This document shows positions 44,716 through 54,705 of a stretch of DNA of 64,000 nucleotides, piece by piece (position 1 is the stretch's first letter; each line of letters opens with the position of its first letter). Position numbers and translations under genes: made by a program. This DNA comes from Cercozoa sp. M6MM (taxonomy: Eukaryota; Endomyxa: Ascetosporea): NCBI GenBank assembly GCA_040357565.1, contig JBDODJ010000004.1; one strand, written 5' to 3'. The notes beneath the pieces were generated by a model. The model did not search any database and was not told the origin of the DNA. It worked only from the letters and a program-made list of their open reading frames with translations.

Positions 44716-45547
44716 CATCGAAGGAAGGCGCGTTTTGAACCGATAATCGACACTCACCGCACTGGCAGTGAGTGTTCTGGCAGTGGGAGGTTCATCAAGA
44801 GGTTGTTTGTACCACCGAGTACACGTGGCACACTCTAAGTCGCGAAAGCGCTACCTGATGTTGTCTTTGATAACTCACACTACCAGCGACCGGGTCCCTC
44901 CAGCGACCCAGTACCCCTATTGTAGCATAGGCTGCTTAAATTTACCGTACGATTACAGTATTTACCATACATGGTGTAGTGTAACTTTGAGTGATTCAGT
45001 GAGACGCGTTGGCGTGAGATCGGTGCGTTGGATACCTACGATATGTACAATTTATAATTTACATATGTAAGTTTACGATGCGTACATAGAGAGTTTACCG
45101 TCTAATTCGATTGACGACTCACTCCACAATACAACCCGCATTGCCACTACTGCGACACGCTGGTCACGCACACTTCTTGCGCTGTGTGCATGACATCCGC
45201 CAAAACACACACGGGTGACACTGGATCTCAGCAAAAAGTGCAAACTTCAGGAACACTCGGATATGGCGGGGTTTTTCGAGGCAATCAGAACTAAAGAGAG
45301 GTTAAGGGGGTAAGGGCTAAAAGGGGCAACGGGGGTAAGGGGGCTAAAAGGGGCAACGGGGGTAAGGGGGCTAAAGGGGCAACGGGGGTAAGGGCTAAGG
45401 GGGTTAAGGGTCAAGGGGGTAGATTTTTTTGTGGGGTTCGGTTTTGCCTCGAAAAACCCCGCCATACCACACTTCTCTAACATAAAGTACGGTAACTTCG
45501 GGTCTTGGCGAATTAACTTTCGCTGATGAATGCGTACGTGTCACGTC
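44716..45547. other. intergenic region, AT-rich then G-rich
   Basis: No gene. 44900-45110 is AT-rich with repeated TTTACATATG/ATTTACC motifs. It is followed by the inverted-repeat element at 45262-45466. The interval separates convergent genes. Confidence 0.5.
45262..45466. repeat. perfect 23-bp inverted repeat enclosing a G-rich tandem array
   Basis: Arms at 45262-45284 (TATGGCGGGGTTTTTCGAGG plus CAA) and 45444-45466 are exact reverse complements. Between them a ~27-bp unit containing GGGGCAACGGGGGTAAGGGG is repeated about four times. No clear target-site duplication flanks the arms. It could be a small non-autonomous element, a hairpin or a G-quadruplex-forming site. Confidence 0.85.
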
Positions 45548-45977
45548 CTAGTACGCGCACTGCTGTTCGTCCTCGGAAACGCCTGCCTCGGCAACATCGG
45601 CGTCCATACGGTGCTCAAGTTCATTCAAGTCGCTGTTCATGTCCAAAGGTGCGTCGGATAGTTCGAGATCCTGTTTGACACAGAGATGACTTTGGTGCTG
45701 TTCTCTAGGCAGAAAATAAGGATGGTGGGACCTTAGGCAGTTCGACACTCTTGGATTTGGATGACAGTTTGGCCTGCTTACAAATGCACGTGCTCGGAAC
45801 AGTCACAGCGAAAACGTAGCAGTACCATTCGCTCTAAATGTTTCCGTCGATTATTCCCTCGAGCTACGAGAGCCACGGGAGCCTCAGCTGCGCGCACACA
45901 TGGACATGGAGTACACACATGGAGTACACATGGAGTACACACACGGAGTACACATGGAGTACACACACACACACACA

Positions 45978-46018
<41 letters not shown>

Positions 46019-46174
46019 AGACACAGACACAGACACAGACACAGACACAGACACAGACACACAGACACAAGGAAGGAATTGTACCTGAGTCTTCCCGGGT
46101 GAAAAGTGCTGAGCGGTAAAAGCGCAACTCTTCGATACTTTCGCGAATGTCGTCGAGTGCCAAGTGACTCTGAG

Positions 46175-46216
<42 letters not shown>

Positions 46217-47201
46217 ACACACACACGCTGAACACAGCGAGTTTAAATGAGGCACAGCATACGTTGCTCTTCGAAGGTGACTGACGCGTCAACAAAGGAA
46301 GCCACCTGTGCACCACAATGGGGGGGGGGTATAGCATTTCAGGACAATGACATAACAAAGTACCTCTTGCCGACGTTGCGAATCGAGCTGACATCGACAA
46401 TCTGATAGTGCAGAAACTCGTTGAGACCAGGCATCTCATTGCGCAGGAACAAACGGTCTTGGTGAATCTTCTCATAGACACACGAGAAGTAACAAAAATA
46501 CGCACAAAAAGGAACAGTGGCACCGAATTGCCGCACAAAGGCGCCCAACCAACAGGTACATGCTGCGCCAGGAAGTCAATGACCTGTCTTTCCACTACGA
46601 GAAACAAAACAAATACGACAAGTGGTACATACACATAGCAACAGCCCTACCTTCTGCTGTGGTCAATTTGCTGGCCTTAATTCGTTCCAACAAGCCGTTT
46701 TTCTACAGCAATCACAAACAAACAAAGATCCCACCATGCAACGTGCTTCGGCAAGAATACAGTACCTTGAAGGTCTTCTGGCACCAGTCGTTCATGTCTT
46801 GAAGCACCTCCTTGGGTTGATGGATGGCGATGCCGTCCAACGAAGCGATAGTGTGCAGGTTGTGGTCAGTTACCACACTGCTCAGTCGAAAGAGGGGGGG
46901 GGGGGTAGAAAATACTGAAAGTCAGAGACGCACGGTACACAGCAATTTCGACGAGTCGATGCCGTTCGGGTTCAAGACCTGTCATTTCACAGTCGATCCA
47001 GACCATGCGCCGTTCGGAATCCTCGGCCCTATACACAGCACTTGTGCTAGTCGAAATGCAACCGAAAGATAAAACATACTTCAACAGAGGCTGCGCCACT
47101 GAATGACCATCCTCCCGCATAGCGCGCACATATGTGAGATTATCTGCCGTACATGCCAGCGCTCGTCGCTGTGCGGACAGTGCTCTCCGAAGAAGAAGCA
47201 T
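45548..47201 (-). CDS. REXO2: oligoribonuclease (DEDDh 3'-5' exonuclease), probably mitochondrial
   Basis: Oligoribonuclease degrades very short RNAs. Start MLLLRRALSAQRRALA (47201; 47219 also possible) looks like a mitochondrial targeting peptide. After an intron with donor GTATGT the frame gives DSERRMVWIDCEMTGLEPER and LVEIA (Exo I, DED motif), then TIASLDGIAIHQPKEVLQDM and NDWCQKTFK, AQHVPVGWAPLCGNSV (Exo II region), RLFLRNEMPGLNEFLHYQIV and DVSSIRN, then SHLALDDIRESIEELRFYRS (Exo III, H-x4-D). These are the conserved blocks in order. The C-terminal exon adds an acidic extension (LSDAPLDMNSDLNELEHRMD) ending DEQQCAY, longer than typical Orn. CA repeats fill two introns. Confidence 0.9.
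45959..46066. repeat. (CA)n followed by (CAGACA)n microsatellite
   Basis: CA array to about 46011, then an ACAGAC hexamer repeated about nine times. It is preceded by a GAGTACACATG-type minisatellite at 45908-45958. Another (CA)n lies at 46180-46226. All are intronic in the oligoribonuclease gene, GT-rich on its sense strand. Confidence 0.95.
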
Positions 47202-47395
47202 CACTGTGCATACAAACAACGCTACAACGTATGCTGAAGATTAATTTTGGGGCCGAGCCCAGCAAGTCCAGTCCGGCTGGTCCAAAAAAACCAGTTTTTC
47301 TATCCCAATTCTCACGCGGGCTTAGATGGTAGCAAATGCGTTCTAATACCGACTCTGTGTTGCTTAGTTATTCATAGTGCGGTTTTCTCTAAAAA
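47202..47395. promoter_or_regulatory. divergent intergenic region
   Basis: 194 bp between the oligoribonuclease start (-) and the start of the acidic unknown (+, 47395). No TATA box. Promoter function is inferred from layout. Confidence 0.3.
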
Positions 47396-48708
47396 TGGCA
47401 TCGCGTCGCGGTGATCTGAGGTACTTTAGCCCAAAGTACTGTATCCGGGCCAGGCCTGTGTTGCATTTATAACTACATCGCCGCAACAGCTTCGCCGACC
47501 AAGTGCGCGAACGCATGCGACAGAAAGGCCATGTCTACAGCAGTCGGAAGAAGGTTTGCCACTGTAAAAAATATTGCTGCCGACCATATCGAAAGATACA
47601 TTGGGTGGTGTGACCAGAAGGAACGCTTGACGCTGCAGCGGGGTGAGATGCAGCAAGGCCTGATCTCGCAGCAAGCACGAACTCGTCTGCGTCAACACTC
47701 GGCGCACAGCACGGCGCGCAGTGTGCGACGTGCTCAGCAGCACTTGCCGGTACCTGTGTTTATCCTGTGCTGTCACTTCAACTCTGTTTGTACGTGTGCG
47801 TATTTGATGCAGTTGACTGTGTATTTCTCCCAACCTCCCCGTGCTCGTTCCTCTGGTACGTAAGGCACCAACCAGTCTAGTGCCATTCACTTACATGTGG
47901 TTCTCAGTGATCGACCTGACTGAGACACCTCGGAAACGCCGGCGCTTGATGATCGATCTGAATGATTCGGACGGTAACGCTTGCATTGACGGTGACAATT
48001 ACATTGACAGTGACAATTACATTGACGATGACAATGACGGTGACAGCAACAATGACGGTGACGATGAAAGCAACAATGACGATGATGCTTTCAATAATGC
48101 TGGTGACACCAGCGAGATCTGCAACGAGCCTCCAGAGGTGGCAGTCGACTACAGCGAGATGCCACCGCTGGAGCAAGTGCTGCCACCGCACACTCAGGTT
48201 GCACTGGTACTCCCTTCCTCCTTCCCCTTTACCTTCCTCCCCTCCTCCTTCCCCTTTACCTTCCTCCCTTCCTCCCTTCCTCCCTTCCTCCCTTCCTCCC
48301 TTCTTCCTCCCTTCCTCCCTTCCTCCCTTCCTCCCTTCCTACCATTCCTACTCTCTTGTATGTATGTGTGCCGATCTTATCTTTGCCCATCAGGCTCACC
48401 TGGACGTGTGTCTGCAACTTTTGCCTAGTCAGGGGCTCCGCGAGTACTTTTCATTCCTAATTTTCGTTGCTAGTGTTGCTGCACATTGGACCACTGCGCA
48501 GTCTCCGGAAGCGAATGGCGAAGCGTGCCGTTGATGATGCTGATGACACCAACATTTACATTCACACAGACACGCACGCGGATATGTACACAGATGTGCA
48601 CACGGATGTGCACACAGACAGCAACAATGACAACACTAGCGATGTGAATTTTCCGAACGACGGCGTTGTTTTGCACTTTGACTTGCTCTCTGGTACGTTG
48701 TTTATTGT

Positions 48709-48760
<52 letters not shown>

Positions 48761-48770
48761 NNNNNNNNNN

Positions 48771-48818
<48 letters not shown>

Positions 48819-49846
48819 GACGGAACCATCTTTATATTCACTGCAGACAGTGCGAAGGAAGTAGAGGAAAGCATCACCTGTGGCAGTGCTTCTTTGGTAC
48901 AATCTTACACAACTCTGTTATTCCATATGGATTTAGTTGTTTTCTTGTAGGAAGGCACGCCAGCAATCGCCTTTCGATGTTCCTTGGTACTTTTGGCAGA
49001 ACGTACTCGAAGTTTAAACATAGCAATAGTGAACGCAGGCAACTGCTGTGGCACTTCACTACTGCGACAACCAGGAGGATGCGAGAAATGTGCTGAAACT
49101 GCTGCACGAGGCCTTGGTCTCGTTGGACAAGCTGCGTCCTTTCAGTACTTTTGTCCCAGCTCTCACCGCGTTTCTTCATGCCCGATCTATTGTGCAGAAG
49201 CAGATAAACTCGAAGTTCTTTCCGCTGTGCGAATTTTAACTGCTTGTTCTGGTACCGCCTGCTGTGCTCCATTCAAAATTTCGTGTTGTATGCCTGTGTT
49301 TTGCTGAGCAACAGTACTGGTGGCAATGGCGATCCCCGTGACAGAAGAAGACAACGTTTATGCCTGCTTGTTAATCGTGATGCGAGCTTCCAGAATGTAA
49401 TCGAACCCTTCAGTTCACTCTTCTTCTGAGCAAAGAAGTACCGTGTGTTGTGGATGGCAGGTGCGATTTCACCGCGTGTGCAACAGTAGTGCGCACAATT
49501 CTAGAGGAACACGAACACAGCGATGTTGAGATTGAATTTCCTTCTGATCATGACGAAGATGACATGAACGTCTCGGACCCCGAAGATTACAGCGAGGATG
49601 ACACTCTCGATCATGCTGCGCACGTGTTGCACATGCGGAGGCTCGTCGCTGTGTTGCTGCCCTCGGTACTGCCGTTGCAAGACAGTGCGTTCGCGCAACG
49701 TTTGAGACACTTCTTGCTGCCGATCGGGTACACATGTACCACCCCTGCATTCTTGTAAATTCTACCTTCTTGGTTACAGTACTCCCCACGAGCACTTGTG
49801 CGCTGAGATTACCGCCAAGGCACGTAACTGGGCTTCCAAGTTCTGA
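47395..49846 (+). CDS. multi-exon unknown protein with Asp/Asn-rich tracts
   Basis: Starts MASRRGDLSFADQVRERMRQ across an intron with donor GTACTT (about 47423), then KERLTLQRGEMQQGLISQQA and a basic helix. Next is VIDLTETPRKRRRLMIDLND (SIM-like VIDLT plus an NLS-like block), then an Asp/Asn tract encoded by a GACAATTACATTGAC-type DNA repeat, then SEMPPLEQVLPPHTQ and HLDVCLQLLPSQGLREYF. Later exons give DSAKEVEESITCGSASL, LHYCDNQEDARNVLKLLHEA then LVSLDKLRPFSTFVPALTAF, DVEIEFPSDHDEDDMNVSDP, LHMRRLVAVLLPSVLPLQD and a final HEHLCAEITAKARNWASKF-stop at 49846. Helical repeat-like C-terminal half, nuclear-looking N-terminus. Family unknown; several introns, one with a 10-N gap. Confidence 0.5.
48216..48356. 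repeat. CCTCCCTT-type pyrimidine minisatellite
   Basis: Tandem CTTCCTCC blocks, preceded by two copies of TTCCCCTTTACCTTCCTCCC. Intronic on the sense strand of the acidic unknown gene. Confidence 0.9.
48706..48817. repeat. (GT)n microsatellite with a 10-N gap (48761-48770)
   Basis: GT array on the sense strand of the host gene with ten Ns in the middle. Confidence 0.95.
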
Positions 49847-50025
49847 CGTGGTGCCCGCACGGGCACAATCGAATTTACATTCCGAGTTCCGATTCACTGT
49901 TTGCCACCGACCCACCGGACCGCAACGCAAGTTTCGTTTGGTTAGTATCACATCAAGCGAAGCATCGCATCAGACACTAGCGCAGGCCATACTAATGACC
50001 CCTCAGTTCAGACGAGAAGGACAAG

Positions 50026-52111
50026 CTAAGTTGAGTCGGACGCATCATCACCGGCGTCTCGCTGCATCTGCTGAGTCATGCGCTGCTGTCGCTGCGAGTG
50101 CCAGTCATGCAGACGGTCACGCCAAGTGTGCACTTGCTGTGGACACACACATACATCTTAATGAGTCCAAGGAGCACACGGAAGATTGAGAAAACGTCGG
50201 GTGCACGTACCTCAGAAACTTCAGGAGGCACGTATTTCGAAACGGCACCACGCACAGTGCTGTTGAGTCGGTGCAAGATTTCAGAGTTTCCAACAGCGTT
50301 GTCACTCGTGGTATCATTGCTGCTGTTGTCAGAGTCAGAGTCGGTGGCAGTTTCATCCTTGGCCGACACGAGCGAGCGCTCGAGGAAGACGTGACCCTGA
50401 CTGATCTGCTGCTCGAAGCTCTGCCACAACTCCCTCTGCAGGCGTGCTGCGTATGCAGACACACAAGCACAACACAACAACACGCGGGTACTACTCCACA
50501 GGTTGTGCCAAAAGAAAAGCGAGATTACCGTATTGAATGCGAGTGATCGGGTCTTTTAGCGGGGTGGGATCGTTGTAAAACGACGACGGGAGTGCCTGCA
50601 ACAATCAAAGAGTCTTCTTCTTACCCCTCCCCCCACCCTCGTTTACAAACGTATCAGGGTACAGTAAGCAGATAGTGCTCTGGCTGGAACGAAGCATCGC
50701 GCAGTCGCACGTGCGGATCCACCTGCAGCAACTCGTCACTCGGCAACGGCGGGCACATCTATACATATGCACTGATAGACTGCCACAGGGGGGGGTTAGG
50801 CAACCAATAAGCAAGGGTACCTGCAGGTGCATTCGCGGGTCAGCAACGACCGAAGGGACGTTGTTGCTCTTGTCGTACACTTGGTCCGTCTGTACGGTAC
50901 ACAACAGACATAGACACGAACATGAGGACACGGACACAGGGTCATGATTACAGTCGAAAACGGCGGCGGCAGCCGGCCGAAACGACGCCAGAAGGCGCGC
51001 TCGTACTGCGTCGCCTGGGTCAAGTCGCTGGATTCGCCGTCTGCCGGAGCAGTGGCAGCCCACGTGCGCATCCGCGCGGTCACCTTATCATCGGCCGCGC
51101 GGAAGGCATCGTCAATCATCGGGTTTCGCATGAAGAAGCTGCCCTTGGATCGGTATTTGTCCAGACTGTGCCGAAGAAAGCAACAAATAAACAAATCTAT
51201 ATATACCTGGTTAAAGGGAACTCACAGGTAAGACCAGTCGTGCAGCGGGTCGCGGTACTCGCGTTGCAGCAGCGTGTCCAACGTGAGTCGCCATTGTTGC
51301 ATGAAGAAGTGCATCGGTTGCTACACACAGTCCACAAAGAGAGTCAAGTCACTGCACAACCGACACACAACAAACGCAAGCTAATCGTGATTGATACCGA
51401 ACGCGCCCACTGCAACTGACGCGGCGTCATTGCAGTTTTACCGAGCTCAGCTGGCCGCGGCTGGTTCTCTCTGTCGCTGTTGTTGTTATTGTTGTCATCG
51501 TAGCGAAACTGCGCCGGCGGCCTGTCACGCGGACGCCACACCGACAGGCCCGGAGGACGCATCGCGGCCTTCATGCGATTCTGCACACCAAGTGATATAA
51601 AGAACTGACACACACAGACACAGACACAGACACAGACACAGACACAGACACAGACACAGACACAGACACAGACACAGACATACACACACAACAAAGAGCA
51701 AAACATACTCGCCGACGGTGCATGCGAGCGAGACGGCACATGGGTTCCCAATCGTTGTTCGCAATCTTCTCTGAGAAGAATCGACATTAAGCGAAATATC
51801 CGCAAAAAAGACACGAGTCGGATGACACCTTTGCCAAAGAGTCGGATCACACCGGATCCACCAGCACGCGAGCGAAGACAGTCGGTGAACTCAAGCACAC
51901 CCCAGGGACAGTCGGTTGTCGTACCGCTTGCCCAACTGCAGACAAGGCGGGGACTTCATGAGTTACATTCGAACACGCACTAACATATCTGTGCATCTTA
52001 CATGTACTTCGCGGTCCCAAAACTGCTGTGACAAGCTCGGTACATTCCGTAAGCAACGTCGCACCGCGCATCCTCGGGATCTGTATTCGACAATGTGAAT
52101 GCAGCGGGCAT
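50026..52111 (-). CDS. twin-CX9C (DUF3128-like) N-terminus with long C-terminal extension
   Basis: Exon 1 (52002-52111) starts MPAAFTLSNTDPEDARCDVA and joins exon 2 (51829-51935) in phase. Together they give CDVAYGMYRAC and CPWGVLEFTDC, two CX9C motifs separated by about 24 residues, as in DUF3128/EMI1-like proteins of the mitochondrial intermembrane space. Unlike those ~100-aa proteins this one continues: RAGGSGVIRLFGKG, EDCEQRLGTHVPSRSHAPS, MRPPGLSVWRPRDRPPAQFR, QPMHFFMQQWRLTLDTLLQR, EYRDPLHDWSY, SKGSFFMRNPMIDDAFRAAD, DELLQVDPHVRLRDASFQPE, SSFYNDPTPLKDPITRIQY, ARLQRELWQSFEQQISQGHV, an acidic Ser/Asp tract, RLNSTVRGAVSKYVPPEVSE and a Gln-rich end to a stop at 50026-50028. The extension's family is unknown. 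A (CAGACA)n array lies in one intron. Confidence 0.6.
51609..51690. repeat. (CAGACA)n microsatellite
   Basis: ACAGAC hexamer repeated about 13 times, intronic in the minus-strand gene. It is the same unit as at 46012-46066. Confidence 0.95.
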
Positions 52112-52609
52112 GGATCCTGAAAAATATATGCTGTGCGCATACTCAGAGTAGGCGCCCAATCATGAGCGCTGTAGTGAGTACTCATGCCCACGCGTGCACT
52201 GATGGCCTACTACTGTATAAATCGCAACCCCTGAACAGTTCAAGTGAACTTGAGAAACTGTGTTGCCGTACATGTACAGTACAAATGGACTCGTGCGTTT
52301 GTTTAACCGTGCGCTCACGAGAAAGCAACTGTGTGCTCGGCACCCCCGTCGTTTTCACGCAGGTGAGTGATGTAAATACATGAGGCGGTGTGGCATGCTG
52401 GCTTACCGTGATTGCACGGCTCGATAAATTTGCTGTTGCGACCTGGAGAGTCTCGCGCTTGCCCTTGTGCTCACAGGCACACCTGTGCACGTTGTGGCCA
52501 AGCAGTCCTCCCGTGCTCTTGTGTTTTGTGTTTGGCGCTGATGGTGATCATCCGGTGTTGTCATTGTTATCATTGTTGTTGCGTTATTGCATTGCAGACA
52601 CTGTTCGAG

Positions 52610-53354
52610 ATGAACAAGGTGGTGTCTTTCAGCAAGTCGCTTTGCGCCAAAGCGTGCCTGGCCGCGCAGCCTGTCGTCAAGGCCGTACGTTTTTTGAGTC
52701 ACAACAGAAAGACTCGGGGTGGTTGTTGCACAGAGTGTGTGACCTTAGGGCAAGTTCGTCTACTCGGCCATCCCGTCGCCGTCGCAGGTCGCCGCTGACG
52801 TCGGCATCATCATTTCGGGCTCGCGACAGTACCCGCACCGCGCGCTCGGCCTCGCGGTGGTCGGCACGCTCATGTGGGCGCAGTTCTTCCGCACTGGCAC
52901 GACGGACGAGCCCATGGACGTGTCGGAAGCTCAGAGTACCCTCACTCTCTTTGTTCAGTTTTGTTGGTGGGTTGTCTGCCCTCGAGGGACGTACATCGCT
53001 TTGTACGTGCAGTCCGCGCCATGATGCCTGAGGGCTACCCGGAGGACATCCTGCCGATGCACCCTTACTTCTTCGCGCTCTACGCCAAGAAGCAGAGCAT
53101 GACGGGCGATTACTCGCACACGCGTCAGATTGACTGGAAGGGCCAGAACAAGGTGCGTGTTTCCCTGTTGTGTTTGTTGTTGCACTGGCACGGCTGTGTC
53201 TGTACCACTGTGTCATTGTGTCTTCTGTGGTATCTTCCGATGTGTGCAGGCTGAGAAGGCGCGCTGGGGCCGCACGGCGTTCTACACGCCGATCCAAACG
53301 GGCCACACCGAGCGTCTCGAGGTCCAGCGCAAGGTCAACGACTCGCCCATGTAA
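52610..53354 (+). CDS. 168-aa protein, probably mitochondrial, highly expressed, unidentified
   Basis: Four exons (52610-52684, 52749-52935, 53013-53152, 53250-53354) sum to 507 nt in exact phase. The N-terminus MNKVVSFSKSLCAKACLAAQ is basic and amphipathic, fitting a targeting peptide. A short hydrophobic stretch (YPHRALGLAVVGTLMWAQFF) may cross or insert in a membrane. The rest is soluble: IRAMMPEGYPEDILPMHPYF, FALYAKKQSMTGDYSHTRQI, KARWGRTAFYTPIQTGHTER. Codon bias equals that of the ribosomal protein genes. A lineage-specific subunit of a respiratory complex or ATP synthase would fit (inference). No homolog recognised. Confidence 0.75.
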
Positions 53355-53860
53355 TTTTTTGCAGTTAAGTCCAGCATTCCGCCAAAATTCGAACGCTGTT
53401 GCGACTTCGTCCGGTGCCCTGTTGCACGGCGGTCCCTGCTACGACACTACAAGCAGTCTGGATGTTCTTTTCTTGCTTTCTAAAACGAATCCGCGTACAT
53501 TCACACATGTCCGTCGCGGGGGGGGTTCTGTACCCCGATAAAGTTAGCGAAACCAAGGAACCGAGCATAGTCGGTCGTTCAATAATGATTCTAAAGCCCA
53601 CCACACCGTCATTCATGCATGACTGCACCGGTACAGTACAAGTATCATTTTGGCAAATTCGAAAGCCATGCACTAGCACTGTTACTGCACAGTACAGTAC
53701 TGCTGACTATCGACTGGATGATCAATTCATCTCTGAGCCCAAACGTAGTAGTCGGAGCATGGTCTGCCTGTACATCAGAGCCGATTTGCACAGTAACAAC
53801 AAGCTGTGCGGGTACCCTCAGTGTTGTGCTCTGGTCTGGCAGCTGTGCAATAAACGCAAA
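53355..53860. other. intergenic region
   Basis: No gene supported. A GGTACAGTACAAG motif near 53631 and CACAGTACAGTACTG near 53688 are near-palindromic. Open frames here continue through both flanking genes in wrong phase. Confidence 0.35.
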
Positions 53861-54456
53861 ATGGACGACACTATGGATAAGAAGAAGCTGGTAATCTAGT
53901 TGTAGGTCTTGAGCGAATTTCCGTGCCTTGTCCTCGTCGGACTCTAGCAAGCTGCACTTGTTGTTCCCCACACTGCATGCATGTACCCGCGCCGTGCTCG
54001 GCATTTTTGTTTGGCCTGGGTTTTTTTTCGCGACTTTGCAATTTGTTTTTGTTTTTGGAGCGATCGGATAGTCGGTGATGATCTGCCACACATTGTATGT
54101 GTGCGTGTGTGCTGCAGATCAACGAAGCCTGCCTTCGTGAGTACTGCCTCAAGCAGTTCTTCATGTTCAAGGCGTGCGAAAAGCGTGTTCTTGAGGTATC
54201 AGATCCAGCTTTCCTGTGGCTTTGTGTCCAGATGTCAGCGTTGTGTACCGAGGCTGTCCTTACATAGGCCACGGAGCCGGTTGATGGCGACTGCGGTCCT
54301 TGGCTTAACGACCTGGTCGAGTGCGTCGACAAGCACGTACGTTATCCCGACCAACCTGTTTGAGGCTTGATTTAACCAGCGTGCGCTTTGTTCTTTGGAC
54401 AGTCTGCCGGTCAGGTGATGGCTGCAATGGACTGGAAGCTTCCGGCTGAGGAGTAA
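53861..54456 (+). CDS. twin-CX9C protein, QCR6/UQCRH-like (complex III hinge protein)
   Basis: Four exons (53861-53890, 54118-54195, 54268-54336, 54403-54456) make 231 nt, 76 codons plus stop. Sequence begins MDDTMDKKKL, then INEACLREYCLKQFFMFKAC, EKRVLE, DGDCGPWLNDLVECVDKH and ends DWKLPAEE. It has C-x9-C twice (CLKQFFMFKAC and CGPWLNDLVEC), the fold imported by the Mia40 pathway into the intermembrane space. An acidic start, ACEKRVL and DC..WL.DLVEC.DKH resemble the hinge protein of cytochrome bc1. Animal UQCRH has Cx13C for the second pair, so another small CHCH protein (COX6B-like) is possible. Strong G/C-ending codons imply high expression. Confidence 0.65.
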
Positions 54457-54705
54457 CTCTCGTCATGCCGACTCGCTCCCTCGCTTCGCCTCGCCTTTCG
54501 TTTCGTTTTTCATACTAATCATAAAACTGAGAACAACCTACTTAATACTTAACGAGAAGCCAAGACACTGCCATTTTCGATTTTCCCGTCAGCAGCCCGC
54601 TTAAGTCGAGTCGGGTAAGTGCTCCATACGATACCAGAATTCGGGTAAGTTCTCCACCAGCCCCACCGACTCGCGTCACGTCAAGTAAGTTCCGCCTGGC
54701 AGTTG
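54457..54705. other. intergenic region between convergent genes
   Basis: A CGGGTAAGT-type motif recurs (TCGGGTAAGTGCTCCA, TCGGGTAAGTTCTCCA, and AAGTAAGTTCC at 54684). No gene seen. Confidence 0.4.

Noticed and set aside
45247-45483. 78-codon minus-strand frame with Pro/Leu repeats
   Set aside because: Explained by the G-rich tandem array inside the 23-bp inverted repeat.
46012-46066. possible CRISPR-like array of CAGACA units (also 51609-51690)
   Set aside because: Hexamers are contiguous with no spacers, and the genome is eukaryotic.
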